Both the position numbers and the translations under genes were made by a program. This document shows positions 1 through 8,667 of a stretch of DNA of 64,000 nucleotides, piece by piece. The notes beneath the pieces were generated by a model. The model made no database searches and was not told the DNA's origin. It saw nothing but the letters and a program-made list of their open reading frames with translations. This DNA comes from an uncultured Burkholderiales bacterium (GTDB taxonomy: Bacteria; Pseudomonadota; Gammaproteobacteria; Burkholderiales; Burkholderiaceae_C). The DNA is taken from the NCBI GenBank assembly GCA_903838355.1, contig CAILYC010000018.1:1-64000 (forward strand), in the 5' to 3' direction. Position 1 is the stretch's first letter. Every line of letters starts with the position of its first letter.

Positions 1-261
1 AACAGTTCCTCAATCCGGCTGTTGGGATGGGTCGGTAACCTGGTCAAGACATCGGTCATGTATTTCAAGGGGTCCAAGCCGTTCATTTTGGCGCTGTTGA
101 TCAAACTCATGACGGCGGCTGAACTTGTGCCCGATTGCTCAGAACCTAAAAATAAGAAATTCTTGCGTCCTAGCGCGATGGGCCTGATCGTGTTTTCCAC
201 ATGGTTATTGTCAATGGGAACTTGGCCGTTTCCTAAGAACGCCTTCAATTCCACCTCACAC
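1..261 (-). pseudogene. IS66-family transposase (TnpC) C-terminal fragment
   Basis: Read on the minus strand, the window edge encodes a C-terminal IS66 transposase segment with the family-typical stretches NNHVENTIRPIALGRKNFLF and DVLTRLPTHPNSRIEEL. The frame enters from position 261 and runs off the left edge. The upstream (N-terminal) part is missing because the sequence switches at about 261/262 to the end of an IS3-type element, so at least this side is truncated. The ORF track shows only a plus-strand shadow here. The continuation to the left is unknown. Confidence 0.85.
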
Positions 262-640
262 TGAAGTGGACCCCAAATTTAGGACAGCAGTTTAAGTGAG
301 ATACTGTTGTGATCTAAGGGGTCGAAATGAGTTTAATCAAGAAACGCAATGTGCACCCACCAGCATTCAAGGCCAAGATTGCTCTTGAAGCCATCCGTGG
401 AGCCAAGACCATCAATGAAATTGCCCAGGACTATGGCGTTCATCCTGTGACGGTTAGCCAGTGGAAAAAAGAGATGCAAGATCACGCCAAGAGCATTTTT
501 GAGGGCAAACGTGGCCCAGTTTCTGTTGCTGGCCGCAGCGCACCAGAGCGTTTGTATGGGGAAATTGGCCGTTTAAAAATGGAGTTCGATTGGCTCAAAA
601 AAAAGTCCGGAGTTTCTCCGTAGTGACAAGGCAGGGCTGG
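262..640 (+). mobile_element. IS3-family element remnant (left end plus orfA)
   Basis: A candidate terminal inverted repeat beginning TGAAGTGGACCCC starts at 262, directly where the IS66 reading frame is interrupted. It is followed by orfA at 327-623. The large orfB transposase that should follow by programmed frameshift is absent; only a few codons after orfA look transposase-like before unrelated sequence. The element is therefore decayed or deleted and probably immobile. I did not find a matching right-hand repeat, so the right boundary is approximate. Confidence 0.7.
327..623 (+). CDS. IS3-family transposase OrfA (helix-turn-helix subunit)
   Basis: A 98-aa protein with the usual OrfA layout: an N-terminal helix-turn-helix (about residues 12-50, with AFKAKIALEAI and YGVHPVTVSQWKKE) and the conserved ending ERLYGEIGRLKMEFDWLKKK that normally precedes the frameshift into OrfB. 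It would bind the element ends as the DNA-recognition part of the transposase. OrfB is missing downstream, so activity is unlikely. It sits inside the disrupted IS66 gene, showing nested insertions at this edge of the locus. Confidence 0.85.
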   Translation: MSLIKKRNVHPPAFKAKIALEAIRGAKTINEIAQDYGVHPVTVSQWKKEMQDHAKSIFEGKRGPVSVAGRSAPERLYGEIGRLKMEFDWLKKKSGVSP

Positions 641-693
641 ATTGGCCCTGAAGCAGAGTTGTCAATGGCTCGTCAGTGAGCATCGGCTGGTGT

Positions 694-717
694 AAGGGCC
701 TGCGTCGAGGCCCTTTT
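694..717 (+). terminator. Rho-independent-terminator-like hairpin
   Basis: A perfect 8-bp stem, AAGGGCCT and AGGCCCTT around the loop GCGTCG, is followed by TTTT on the plus strand. It lies just after the IS3 remnant and would stop transcription from the IS side. The T-run is short, so strength is uncertain. Confidence 0.6.
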
Positions 718-851
718 CCATTGCGTGGCCCGTTGGTTGGGTCCCCGTGCGCTGTGTATTTGGTTTTTATCAAATATCGGTTTGTTTTGGTGTGGGTAAT
801 GGCTTTTCCTGCCCTGCAATCCCTAAGCCAAAAAACCAAGTTGTCGGGTTT

Positions 852-875
852 AAATGAATTCTAATGAATTCATTT
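852..875. repeat. AT-rich perfect inverted repeat (10-bp arms)
   Basis: AAATGAATTC and GAATTCATTT are perfect inverted copies separated by TAAT. The repeat lies about 24 bp beyond the stop codon of the minus-strand hydrolase. It could act as a weak transcript-end hairpin for that operon, but there is no strong U-tract. Confidence 0.5.
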
Positions 876-898
876 CCCAGGCCGTGATCTTTGGTGGC

Positions 899-1903
899 TC
901 AAGGAACTGTGGCCTGTTGAATTTTTCCAATCCACCCCATTATGTGTTTGACCATGGGTTCAAGCGAATGGGGCGCGAAGATGTCGCCAGCCAAGACATG
1001 TTGATTTTCGCTTTCACTGTCGTCGACCCTGAAAAGTTCCTTGGATGTGCTTCCAAGGGCTTTGAATGCTTGCAAGGTCAAGGTGGGATCAACCACCTTG
1101 TCTTTTTCGCTGTAAAAAATCAACACGGGTTGTTTGAATTGCGATAAATCACTGTCTCTGACCTTCTTGGTCAATGCCATCATGGGAAAAAGAGCCTGGG
1201 TGGGATAAACCGTGGTCCAAGCCAGATTTTGGCGCGGGTCGGCAGAGGGTTGACCCCTTGAGGGTCCTTGGATGGCGTAGGCGATTTGCTCGCCCCAGGG
1301 CCAGTTGATCATTTCGGCGCGTTTGTCTTTGGGGCCAAAGTTGGGGGAGATGAACACATGGGCTGCCAAAGCGTTGGCATGCTCAGACAAGCCAAACCAG
1401 GTGGCCAGGGTAGAACCCGTCGAGCAACTGATGACCAAGACGTGTTCGCCGATCTTGCGACCGATGGCAACCGCCTCATTGACATCGGCCAACCAGTCTT
1501 GGATGCTGGCTTGCCCCAACTCGGCAGACCCTTGTCCGTGCCCGCTCAAACGCGTGTAAAAGGCATTGGCATGCAGGGCCTTGGCCACTTCACCCGTGAG
1601 CGGGGCTGTCTCTAATTTACTGGCTGAAAAACCATGGATGTAGACAACAGACCACGGCGTTTTGTCGTGATTTTTCGAAGACCAAACAATTTCTTTTTCT
1701 GTTCCCGCTCTCAAGTGAGCAAGCCCTTTTTCGCTTTTTTTGAGCCAAGCGTCCAATTCATGGGGGTCCTCTGGAATAGAGGCTCTGGCGCTTGGGGTTT
1801 CAGGGCCAAATGAATTTCGAGGGCCCCAAGCAAATAGCAGTGACAGCACGATCAATAAAGACATGCTCCATTTGAGCAAGGGCAAGATTTTGTGCTTATT
1901 CAT
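899..1903 (-). CDS. Secreted/membrane-anchored alpha/beta hydrolase
   Basis: A 334-aa alpha/beta-hydrolase-fold protein with an N-terminal hydrophobic segment (about residues 12-27) suggesting export or anchoring. VVYIHGFSAS matches the oxyanion-hole strand. The nucleophile elbow reads SCSTG rather than the usual G-x-S-x-G. FYSEKDKVVD supplies the probable acid and SENQHVL the probable catalytic histidine. The substrate cannot be deduced. Its ATG overlaps the stop of the upstream gene as ATGA, so the two are likely translated together. Confidence 0.8.
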   Translation of the reverse strand: MNKHKILPLLKWSMSLLIVLSLLFAWGPRNSFGPETPSARASIPEDPHELDAWLKKSEKGLAHLRAGTEKEIVWSSKNHDKTPWSVVYIHGFSASKLETAPLTGEVAKALHANAFYTRLSGHGQGSAELGQASIQDWLADVNEAVAIGRKIGEHVLVISCSTGSTLATWFGLSEHANALAAHVFISPNFGPKDKRAEMINWPWGEQIAYAIQGPSRGQPSADPRQNLAWTTVYPTQALFPMMALTKKVRDSDLSQFKQPVLIFYSEKDKVVDPTLTLQAFKALGSTSKELFRVDDSESENQHVLAGDIFAPHSLEPMVKHIMGWIGKIQQATVP

Positions 1904-2406
1904 TGAGCAGCGGGGCGCTTATTTTTTTGAAGTTCAACAGTTTTGCAACTGGTCTTGGTGATTTTGTTGTTGGTGGATTTGAAGGTGAAGAGGTCGTGCG
2001 TGAGTGTATTGAGCTCAAAGGTGTTTTCATAGGGCAGGGCCGGGAAGACGAAGGTGATGAACTCATTGTTGCGCAGGTAGCTGCCCACAATGTTGTAGGG
2101 GTCTTTGCCCATGTCACTGGTGTCGTCTTTGGAGCCAACAAATACACGGCCGTCAAAAAATAAATAAACGTTGCTGGCGCATCGCCAGAGTTGCCCGTGT
2201 TGAAGGGCTTGGTAAAAGAGGCCTTGGACGATTTCTTTGTTCTCTTGCTGAATGGCGTCGTAGCGACGTTTGTCGTTGCCCGTGTCTTTGTACATAGCGT
2301 TGGCGTCTTGGGCCTGAGCTGTGACCCCCGCTTGCAAAGCGGCCAAGCACAAGGATGCCAGTGCCTTGAGTGCAAGAGACCCGCGCTTGCTAAAGAGCGG
2401 TCTCAT
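1900..2406 (-). CDS. Exported hypothetical protein
   Basis: About 168 aa with a signal peptide (basic start, hydrophobic ALKALASLCLAAL, cleavage probably after the first AQA). The mature part has no motif I recognise. The ORF track starts at a GTG at 2430; I prefer the ATG at 2406, which opens directly on a good signal peptide. The gene couples by ATGA overlap to the hydrolase, suggesting a joint extracytoplasmic role. The function is unknown. Confidence 0.65.
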   Translation of the reverse strand: MRPLFSKRGSLALKALASLCLAALQAGVTAQAQDANAMYKDTGNDKRRYDAIQQENKEIVQGLFYQALQHGQLWRCASNVYLFFDGRVFVGSKDDTSDMGKDPYNIVGSYLRNNEFITFVFPALPYENTFELNTLTHDLFTFKSTNNKITKTSCKTVELQKNKRPAAQ

Positions 2407-2496
2407 CAGGGATTCTCGCCAAGCGAACACTGCGCAACAAAGCTTGAAGCCCTGCGCTCAGGGGTGTTTGGGAAACATGAGGGACTTTCGCCAAGA

Positions 2497-2976
2497 TTAA
2501 TTCACCGCATCCAAGCTTTTGCCTTCAATGTGAACGGGCTTGGCGCTGATCAGGACAAAGGCGATGATGCAGACCTCAGTGCCTTTGTTGACCCAATTGT
2601 GAATGGTGCCGCGCTGAATGAGCACGTCTCCGGCTTTGAGCACTGTGATCACACCGTTGTCGAGCTCCATGTGGATCTCACCCGTGATCACCACTGCGTA
2701 ATCGATCGAGTCGGTGCGGTGGTTCCTGGGTGCCACGCCCGGTTCATAACGCACCACTCGAAACACCGTACCGTTGTCAACGGTGGTTTTGAAGGCTGTT
2801 TGGGTGGGGTCTTCAAACCCATCGTTGTTGACCGGAAAACCTTGGGTTGACCACACCACAGTGGAGGACTGGCCTGCACGAGGAGAAATGACGTTTTGAG
2901 AGATCTCATCGATCTCGACCTTGGCATGTCCGTTGTGGTCATGACCTGTGACGACGCGTCTGACTTGGAGGGTCAT
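2497..2976 (-). CDS. Cupin-domain protein
   Basis: A 159-aa protein with a single cupin barrel in its C-terminal half. The first metal motif is around HRTDSIDYAVVITGEIHMEL and the second around GDVLIQRGTIHNWVN. Small cupins of this kind often serve as metal-dependent isomerases, dioxygenases or decarboxylases on organic acids; the substrate is not evident here. It lies about 90 bp upstream of the hypothetical/hydrolase pair on the same strand and diverges from the Bug gene at 3237. Confidence 0.8.
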   Translation of the reverse strand: MTLQVRRVVTGHDHNGHAKVEIDEISQNVISPRAGQSSTVVWSTQGFPVNNDGFEDPTQTAFKTTVDNGTVFRVVRYEPGVAPRNHRTDSIDYAVVITGEIHMELDNGVITVLKAGDVLIQRGTIHNWVNKGTEVCIIAFVLISAKPVHIEGKSLDAVN

Positions 2977-3236
2977 GGTGTGACTTTCTGCGCTAAATTG
3001 GGCAAGGATTGAAAAACTTCTTTAATTCCAAGTCATGAGACTTTGAAAAACACTATTTTAAAGGCGAATGGGGGCGATCTGAGGCGGCCCATGGATGTGC
3101 GTTGTTTGGTTTTGGGCTAGGGGCAAGGTCAGAATGGGATCAACAAGGGCGCCATGGCTTTGAGCGCTGTGCACATTGCGCAATAGAATGCATCACGACT
3201 TCTCTCATTAGAAATTCTTTCCTTCAAGAGGCTGAC

Positions 3237-4226
3237 ATGTTTTCTCTCGCCCATCGCAAACTCCCGAGTTTTGTCCTACAGTTGTTGCTGGTCTTCATGG
3301 GCTTTTGTCTTCACGAGCAAGCCCGAGCGCAAGCCTGGCCCAGTAAACCCATCATTTTTGTGACCGCGGGTGCACCCGGTGACGGATTGGATTTGATCAC
3401 CCGCGTGTTTGCACAAAGCATGTCCAAAGCATTGGGTCAAAGCATTGTGGTCGACAACAGGCCTGGGGGAGGTGGCAAAATTTCCATGGAATACATCAAG
3501 AACGCCCATCCCGATGGTTATACCTTGGGTGTCATGTCTTTGAACAATTTGCCACTGGCTGCGGTCAATACCAAGCCACCCTACAACCCCAGCACTGATT
3601 TTCTGCCCGTGGGCCTGCTCTGCGACGCCATGGGCTGGCTGGTGGTGAGTGCGGACTCGCCCTTCAAATCGGTTCATGACTTGGTGACCTACGCCAAAAA
3701 CAATCCCGGTAAATTGAATTTTGCCAGTTCTGGTATCGGTAGCATTTTTCATTTTTATGGAGAATGGCTCAAACAACTGGCTTTGATTGACGCCACCCAC
3801 GTGCCTTACAAAGGCGAGGCGCTCGCCATGGCCGACATCGTCAGTGGTCGCGTGGACTACATGTTCGCCTCGGGTGCTGCCAAGCCTTTCGTCACCACGG
3901 GCAAGCTCAGACTCTTGGCCACAGGAGGGCCTGACCGCATGGCCGATTTCCCCAATAACCAGACCATGGTCGACGCCGGGTACCCTGAGTTTTCCATCAC
4001 GGGTTGGATCGGTTTGGTCGCCCCCAATGGGGTGCCCGCCGACATCATTAAAAAGCTCAACGCCGCAGCGCTGGCGGCTGCCTCAGACCCGAGTGTTAAA
4101 AAGACTTTGAGCACCTATACCTTCAACACCCTAGGTGGAACGCCCGAAGAGTTTGCCAAGCGAATTGCCATGGACATGGGGCGTTTAAGCAAAATTGGCA
4201 AGGCTGCCAACATCCAGCTCGACTAA
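3237..4226 (+). CDS. Bug/TctC-family periplasmic solute-binding protein
   Basis: A 329-aa tripartite-tricarboxylate-transporter-type binding protein. It has a signal peptide ending at about ARAQA, then the family pattern WPSKPIIFVTAGAPGDGLD, VVDNRPGGGGKI and MVDAGYPEF. The ORF track begins at 3102, but the ATG at 3237 opens on the signal peptide and has AAGAGG upstream. These proteins capture small carboxylates in the periplasm, and many lack a cognate TctAB transporter; none is seen nearby. The FAD oxidoreductase 21 bp downstream suggests uptake coupled to oxidation of the same compound (inference). Confidence 0.9.
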   Translation: MFSLAHRKLPSFVLQLLLVFMGFCLHEQARAQAWPSKPIIFVTAGAPGDGLDLITRVFAQSMSKALGQSIVVDNRPGGGGKISMEYIKNAHPDGYTLGVMSLNNLPLAAVNTKPPYNPSTDFLPVGLLCDAMGWLVVSADSPFKSVHDLVTYAKNNPGKLNFASSGIGSIFHFYGEWLKQLALIDATHVPYKGEALAMADIVSGRVDYMFASGAAKPFVTTGKLRLLATGGPDRMADFPNNQTMVDAGYPEFSITGWIGLVAPNGVPADIIKKLNAAALAAASDPSVKKTLSTYTFNTLGGTPEEFAKRIAMDMGRLSKIGKAANIQLD

Positions 4227-4247
4227 AAAACAGATTTGAGGACCCTT

Positions 4248-5597
4248 GTGACTGTGAGCGAACACCAATTTGTCATGGAAGCCGCTCGGCACACGCCCAT
4301 TTGGGGGGTGTACGATGTGGTGGTTTTGGGGGGTGGGCCCGCGGGCATGGCCGCCGCAACCATTGCTGCGCGCCAAGGACTCAAAACCCTGCTCATCGAA
4401 CACTACGGTTTTTTAGGGGGCATGGGCACCGCCGCTGGGGTGACCAACTTTTGTGGTTTGCACGCCTTGGTGAACGGCCGCATCGTTCGGGTGGTCCAAG
4501 GCTTTGCCACCGAACTTTTGGCCCAGATCGATGCCTTGGGTGGCTTGAACGAGCCCCATTTGTTGTTTGGCGGGCGCATCGCGGCCCAGGCCTATGACAA
4601 TGCAGCCTACAAAATTGCCGCCGATCGCATCACCCGGGCTGCGGGGGTCGAACTGCTCTTTCATACCCGGGGTGTTGGTGTGACCATGCGAGACCCAGAC
4701 CACATTGAATCCATTTTGATCGAAAACAAGTCAGGGCGTTTCGCTGTGCTTGCCCAGCAATTCATCGATGCCTCGGGCGATGCAGACCTGGGCCACCATG
4801 CGGGGGTTGAATTTGAAAAAGGCACCAGCGCCAAAGACATGATGTACCCCACCAGCATGTTTCGCGTGAACGCAGTGCAAGCTGACTTGGCCGAGAAGAG
4901 CCTGGTGAAGATCGACGAGCTCATGGAGACAGCGCGTCGCTTGGGGACTCGGTTTTCAAGGCGCACCCCCATCATCAAACCACAAAAGCACAACACCGAG
5001 TGGCGCGCCAATGTCACGCAAGTGGCCAACGAGGACGGCACGCCTGTTGACGGCTGCAACGCACAGCAAGTCAGCCGTGCCGAGGTCTTGGGTCGAGAGG
5101 AAATCGCTTCTTTTATGCGGTTTTTAAAAGACTCGGTGCCTGGTTTTGAGTCCTCGTACTTATTGGAAATTGCCCCGCAGCTGGGAATTCGTGAAACGCG
5201 CCGCATGGTGGGCGTTTATCAGTTGAGCGAGAACGACGTGCTCGAGTGCCGTCACTTTGACGACAGCATCGGGGTCAACGCCTGGATGGTGGAGGAGCAC
5301 ACGGCTGGGGATGTTTTGTTCAAGTGGCCGCATGCTGGGACTGTTACGCCTTACAACCAATTGCCCTATCGAATGATATGCCCCAAGACCGTGGACAATT
5401 TGATGGTGGTGGGTCGTTGTGCTTCCATGACCCACGGCGGGCAGTCTGCAGCCAGAGTTTCGGGAGCTTGTTTTGTGATGGGGCAAGCCGCCGGTGTGGC
5501 CAGCGCCTTGGCCATCGAAGCGAGTGTTAGCCCCCAATCTGTTTCAGTGTCTTTGTTGCAGGAGCGGTTGTTGGCTCAAGGCGTATTTTTGGGTTAA
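4248..5597 (+). CDS. FAD-dependent oxidoreductase
   Basis: A 449-aa flavoprotein with an N-terminal dinucleotide-binding fold (VVVLGGGPAGMAAATIAARQ) and the FLGGMGTAAGVTN region seen in the FAD-dependent oxidoreductase family PF12831. A C-terminal glycine-rich FAD contact lies around GQSAARVSGACFVMGQAAG. The start is ambiguous: TTG 4236, GTG 4248 and ATG 4275 are in frame. GTG 4248 is best placed, 5 bp after GAGGA. It is probably co-transcribed with the upstream Bug gene. The substrate is unknown. Confidence 0.82.
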   Translation: MTVSEHQFVMEAARHTPIWGVYDVVVLGGGPAGMAAATIAARQGLKTLLIEHYGFLGGMGTAAGVTNFCGLHALVNGRIVRVVQGFATELLAQIDALGGLNEPHLLFGGRIAAQAYDNAAYKIAADRITRAAGVELLFHTRGVGVTMRDPDHIESILIENKSGRFAVLAQQFIDASGDADLGHHAGVEFEKGTSAKDMMYPTSMFRVNAVQADLAEKSLVKIDELMETARRLGTRFSRRTPIIKPQKHNTEWRANVTQVANEDGTPVDGCNAQQVSRAEVLGREEIASFMRFLKDSVPGFESSYLLEIAPQLGIRETRRMVGVYQLSENDVLECRHFDDSIGVNAWMVEEHTAGDVLFKWPHAGTVTPYNQLPYRMICPKTVDNLMVVGRCASMTHGGQSAARVSGACFVMGQAAGVASALAIEASVSPQSVSVSLLQERLLAQGVFLG

Positions 5598-6182
5598 CTA
5601 TTTGAGTTGGCTTTTTGAGTTGGCTTCCAATCTCATCTCCATTGCGCAATCAATCTGCCGATGCTCAGTTGTGAAATCGTGCCGTCGGCGTTACCCGTGT
5701 ATCAAAAAACCGTTCATCTGGCATGCTGGCAATCCAGCACGGTGCGCCAGGCAGACCAGCAACTTCTGCACTGGGGGGGGCGGTGAGTGTGCCACTGCTC
5801 AATGTCAGCGTCTGTAGGGCTTTTTTGGCGGGGTCCAGAGAGTAAAACTTGCCGCTGCTCCTTGCCCATGCAAACGAAGGGTGGACAATGCTGCAACACC
5901 TGCGCCCCAACCAAAATGACGCCAGCTGAGCTGAAACTCACTTGAAAACATAAGGACTCCTGGATTAATAAATGGTATGGAGTCCTAAGCTTGAATCCCT
6001 CATATATCCCTCATATATCCCTCATATGCTTGCATTTTTTAAAATTAATACATCAATAACTATAATGTATTAATTTAAGCCTTGCGTGGCGTGAATTGAG
6101 CTCAAGGAATTGGCCACAGGCTCAGCGCCATAATTAAGCAGACAAGTCGTACATTAATCCGAGTGACTTTTTTCGCATTGGA
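5598..6182. other. 585-bp intergenic region without a convincing gene
   Basis: Short minus-strand frames (5665-5910, 5714-5941) lack an RBS and family motifs, and may be remains of a lost gene. At 5953-5986 there is an inverted repeat (AGGACTCC and GGAGTCCT). At 5995-6027 there are three exact 11-bp direct repeats. The last 150 bp are AT-rich and probably hold the promoter of the Bug gene at 6183. Confidence 0.55.
5995..6027. repeat. Three tandem 11-bp direct repeats
   Basis: ATCCCTCATAT occurs three times in direct succession just upstream of an AT-rich promoter-like region. The 11-bp period is about one helical turn, so stacked binding sites for a regulator of the downstream Bug gene are possible; slippage is the simpler explanation. 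Confidence 0.75.
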
Positions 6183-7199
6183 ATGAACACCATGATCTTA
6201 TCTCGCGCCTTTCAATTTTCCTCTTGCGTCATTGCCTTGTTGGCAAGCCTTGGCGGTGTGGCCTATCCTCAAACGGCATGGTCACAAGACAAAGCGGGTG
6301 TCGCACCTGCATGGCCCATTAAAACCGTGAGGATGTTGGTCGGTTTCCCTGGTGGATCAACCCCCGACATGGTCGCCCGCACCTTGGCCGAGCCTCTCGC
6401 CAAGGCCTTGGGGCAGGCGGTGGTGGTGGACAACAAAATCGGGGCTTCAGGAAATATTGCCACCGATGCGGTGGCCAAGGCGAATGATGATCACACACTG
6501 GCTGTTGTCATCAATGGCAATTTGACCTCGGCCAAACTGCTGGACCCCAAATTGCCTTACGACCCCGCGCGAGACTTCACCTTTATCTCCTTGCTGGCCA
6601 CGTCCCCTTTGATTTTGTTGGCGCCAGCCAATTTTGCTGAAGGGCTCGAATTCATGCATCAAGCCCAGAGCAATGGCAATCAATGGAACTATGGCTCGGT
6701 GGGCAATGGCTCGGTGGCCCACCTCGGGATGGAGCTACTGAAGTCCAAGATCAGTGGGATGCAGGCGGTGCACATTCCTTACTCGGGCAATCCGCAGGTG
6801 ATCACTGCCATGCTGGGCGGTCAAATCCAAATGGCCTTGGTGCCCCCAGGGGTTGCGATGCCGCAAGTCAAATCTGGTAAATTGAAAGCCATTGGTCTCA
6901 CCAGTGCCAGAAGTCCTTTGGTGCCCGACGTCGCTTCCTTGTCAGAGTTCGGGGTAAAGGACTTTCAGCTTGAAGTCTGGACGGGTCTGGTGGCGCCCGC
7001 GGGTTTGTCGACAAGTGCGAAAGCACGCTTGAGCAGTGAGATCGCCCATATTTTTGCACAAGACGATTTCAAGCAAAAGCTGCTGGGTTTGGGCTGGCTG
7101 GCAGTGGGTTCGAGCAGTGAGGCCTTCAAAGCCCGTGTCCAAGAGGAGTCGCAGCAGTTGGGCAACATCATCAAGTTGCGCCAAATCAAGCTCGATTGA
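6183..7199 (+). CDS. Bug/TctC-family periplasmic solute-binding protein
   Basis: A 338-aa protein. Signal peptide, then WPIKTVRMLVGFPGGSTPD, VVVDNKIGASGNIATDA and LPYDPARDFTFIS, all standard positions in Bug receptors. It ends 16 bp before the exonuclease/endonuclease fusion gene, an unrelated function, so co-transcription is likely read-through. No membrane components of a tripartite transporter are encoded nearby. The ligand is unknown. Confidence 0.9.
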   Translation: MNTMILSRAFQFSSCVIALLASLGGVAYPQTAWSQDKAGVAPAWPIKTVRMLVGFPGGSTPDMVARTLAEPLAKALGQAVVVDNKIGASGNIATDAVAKANDDHTLAVVINGNLTSAKLLDPKLPYDPARDFTFISLLATSPLILLAPANFAEGLEFMHQAQSNGNQWNYGSVGNGSVAHLGMELLKSKISGMQAVHIPYSGNPQVITAMLGGQIQMALVPPGVAMPQVKSGKLKAIGLTSARSPLVPDVASLSEFGVKDFQLEVWTGLVAPAGLSTSAKARLSSEIAHIFAQDDFKQKLLGLGWLAVGSSSEAFKARVQEESQQLGNIIKLRQIKLD

Positions 7200-7215
7200 T
7201 AGACGTGAGGTTTTG

Positions 7216-8634
7216 ATGAGTTTCAAGGATGCGCCTTTGGCTTTTGTCGACATTGAGACCACGGGCTCGAATGCGCAGCGCGACCGCATCACCGAGATTG
7301 CCATCATCACCTGGGACCACCAAACAATCAAGCGCTGGGAGCGTTTGATTGACCCTGGTGTGGGCATTCCTGAATTCATTCAGCGTCTGACCGGCATCGG
7401 CCCAGACCTGCTCGAGGGCGCACCTGCCTTCGAGGACTTGGCCCAAGAACTCTGGCAGGAGTTGGAGGGAAAGATCTTCATTGCCCACAACGCCAACTTT
7501 GATTACGGTTTCATCAAAGCAGCGTTCAAGCGTTTGGACATGGAGTTCAAGGCGCCGGTGCTGTGCACGGTGAAATTGTCGCGCCAGCTTTTTACATTGC
7601 AAGCAAGGCACAATTTGGACAGTTTGATTGCGGCCCACGGCCTCACCATTCACCAACGGCACCGCGCCATGGGTGACGCCGATGTGTTGTGGCAGTTCTG
7701 GCAGGTGTGTGAGCGCCACTTTGGCGCCGATGTGCTCGTGCAACAAATTGTTCAACAAACTCGCAAGGCTGCCTTGCCACCCCACATCGACCAGGCCCTG
7801 ATCGATGCCATTCCCGACGGGCATGGTGTCTATACCTTTTATGGAGACGAACACTTGCCGCTCTACATTGGCAAGAGCAAGACCTTGCGCACACGGGTTT
7901 TGAGCCATTTTCAAGGCGCCTTGACCAAGGCCAAAGAGATGAAGATCGCTTTGCAGGTCAAACACATTGAATGGATTGAAACAGGCGGGGAATTGGGGGC
8001 CTTGATCCTAGAGTCCCAGATGATCAAGGATAAGCTACCGAGCCTCAATGTCAAGCTCAGGCGCAGTCGCGAGTTGTGTGCTTGGGCCTTGTTGCCCGAT
8101 GAGAACGGATACCGCCGCGCCAAGATGCTTGGCGCGCAGGATCTGGATGTGGGCAAACAAGACCACTTGTATGGGCTCTTTGCCTCACAACGCATGGCCA
8201 AAAATGCGCTGAAATCATTGTGTCAACAGCACGCGCTGTGTGAAGGCTTGATGGGCTTGGAAAAGTTGGGCAAAGGGCAGCCTTGTTTTGCACACCAGCT
8301 CAAAAAGTGCCTGGGTGCTTGTGTGGGGGTGGAGTCCGCCGAGCGCTACAACTTGAGACTGATCACCGCCTTGAGCGCCTTGAAGGTCAAAACCTGGCCC
8401 TATCCTGGCCCCATCGGCATCAAGGAAGGTGAAGGCGTGCATGTGGTGGACCACTGGTTTTACATGGGTTATGCCAAAGATCCCAGTGACTTAGAAGACG
8501 TTTTGGGCCTTCAACGCCCCGATTTTGATTTGGACATTTACAAGATTCTTCAGTCCCATTTGCGCAAAATGCCCAAAGACCAGTTGGCGTTGTTGAGTCC
8601 AGCCCCTGTGCAGCAGGATTTTGAGACCTCTTGA
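7216..8634 (+). CDS. DnaQ-like 3'-5' exonuclease fused to GIY-YIG (UvrC/Cho-type) nuclease
   Basis: A 472-aa, two-domain DNA-repair protein. Residues about 8-170 form a DnaQ/epsilon exonuclease: ExoI FVDIETTGS, ExoII IAHNANFDYGF, ExoIII HRAMGDAD. Residues about 200-290 form a GIY-YIG nuclease like the UvrC N-terminus (GVYTFYGDEHLPLYIGKS), followed by the UvrC-like cysteine region PCFAHQLKKCLGAC. UvrC's UvrB-contact and C-terminal nuclease domains are absent, as in Cho. The track ORF starts at 7036 inside the Bug gene; the ATG at 7216 opens directly on the exonuclease. Such fusions are known in several bacterial groups. Confidence 0.9.
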   Translation: MSFKDAPLAFVDIETTGSNAQRDRITEIAIITWDHQTIKRWERLIDPGVGIPEFIQRLTGIGPDLLEGAPAFEDLAQELWQELEGKIFIAHNANFDYGFIKAAFKRLDMEFKAPVLCTVKLSRQLFTLQARHNLDSLIAAHGLTIHQRHRAMGDADVLWQFWQVCERHFGADVLVQQIVQQTRKAALPPHIDQALIDAIPDGHGVYTFYGDEHLPLYIGKSKTLRTRVLSHFQGALTKAKEMKIALQVKHIEWIETGGELGALILESQMIKDKLPSLNVKLRRSRELCAWALLPDENGYRRAKMLGAQDLDVGKQDHLYGLFASQRMAKNALKSLCQQHALCEGLMGLEKLGKGQPCFAHQLKKCLGACVGVESAERYNLRLITALSALKVKTWPYPGPIGIKEGEGVHVVDHWFYMGYAKDPSDLEDVLGLQRPDFDLDIYKILQSHLRKMPKDQLALLSPAPVQQDFETS

Positions 8635-8667
8635 GGCGCCACATCGGACGGCCTGGATTGCACCCGT

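Noticed and set aside
2191-2850. 219-aa plus-strand ORF
   Set aside because: Antisense to the secreted hypothetical and cupin genes; no motif of its own.
5665-5941. Two short minus-strand ORFs in the 5.6-6.2 kb gap
   Set aside because: No RBS, no family signature and conflicting frames; at most an unidentifiable remnant.
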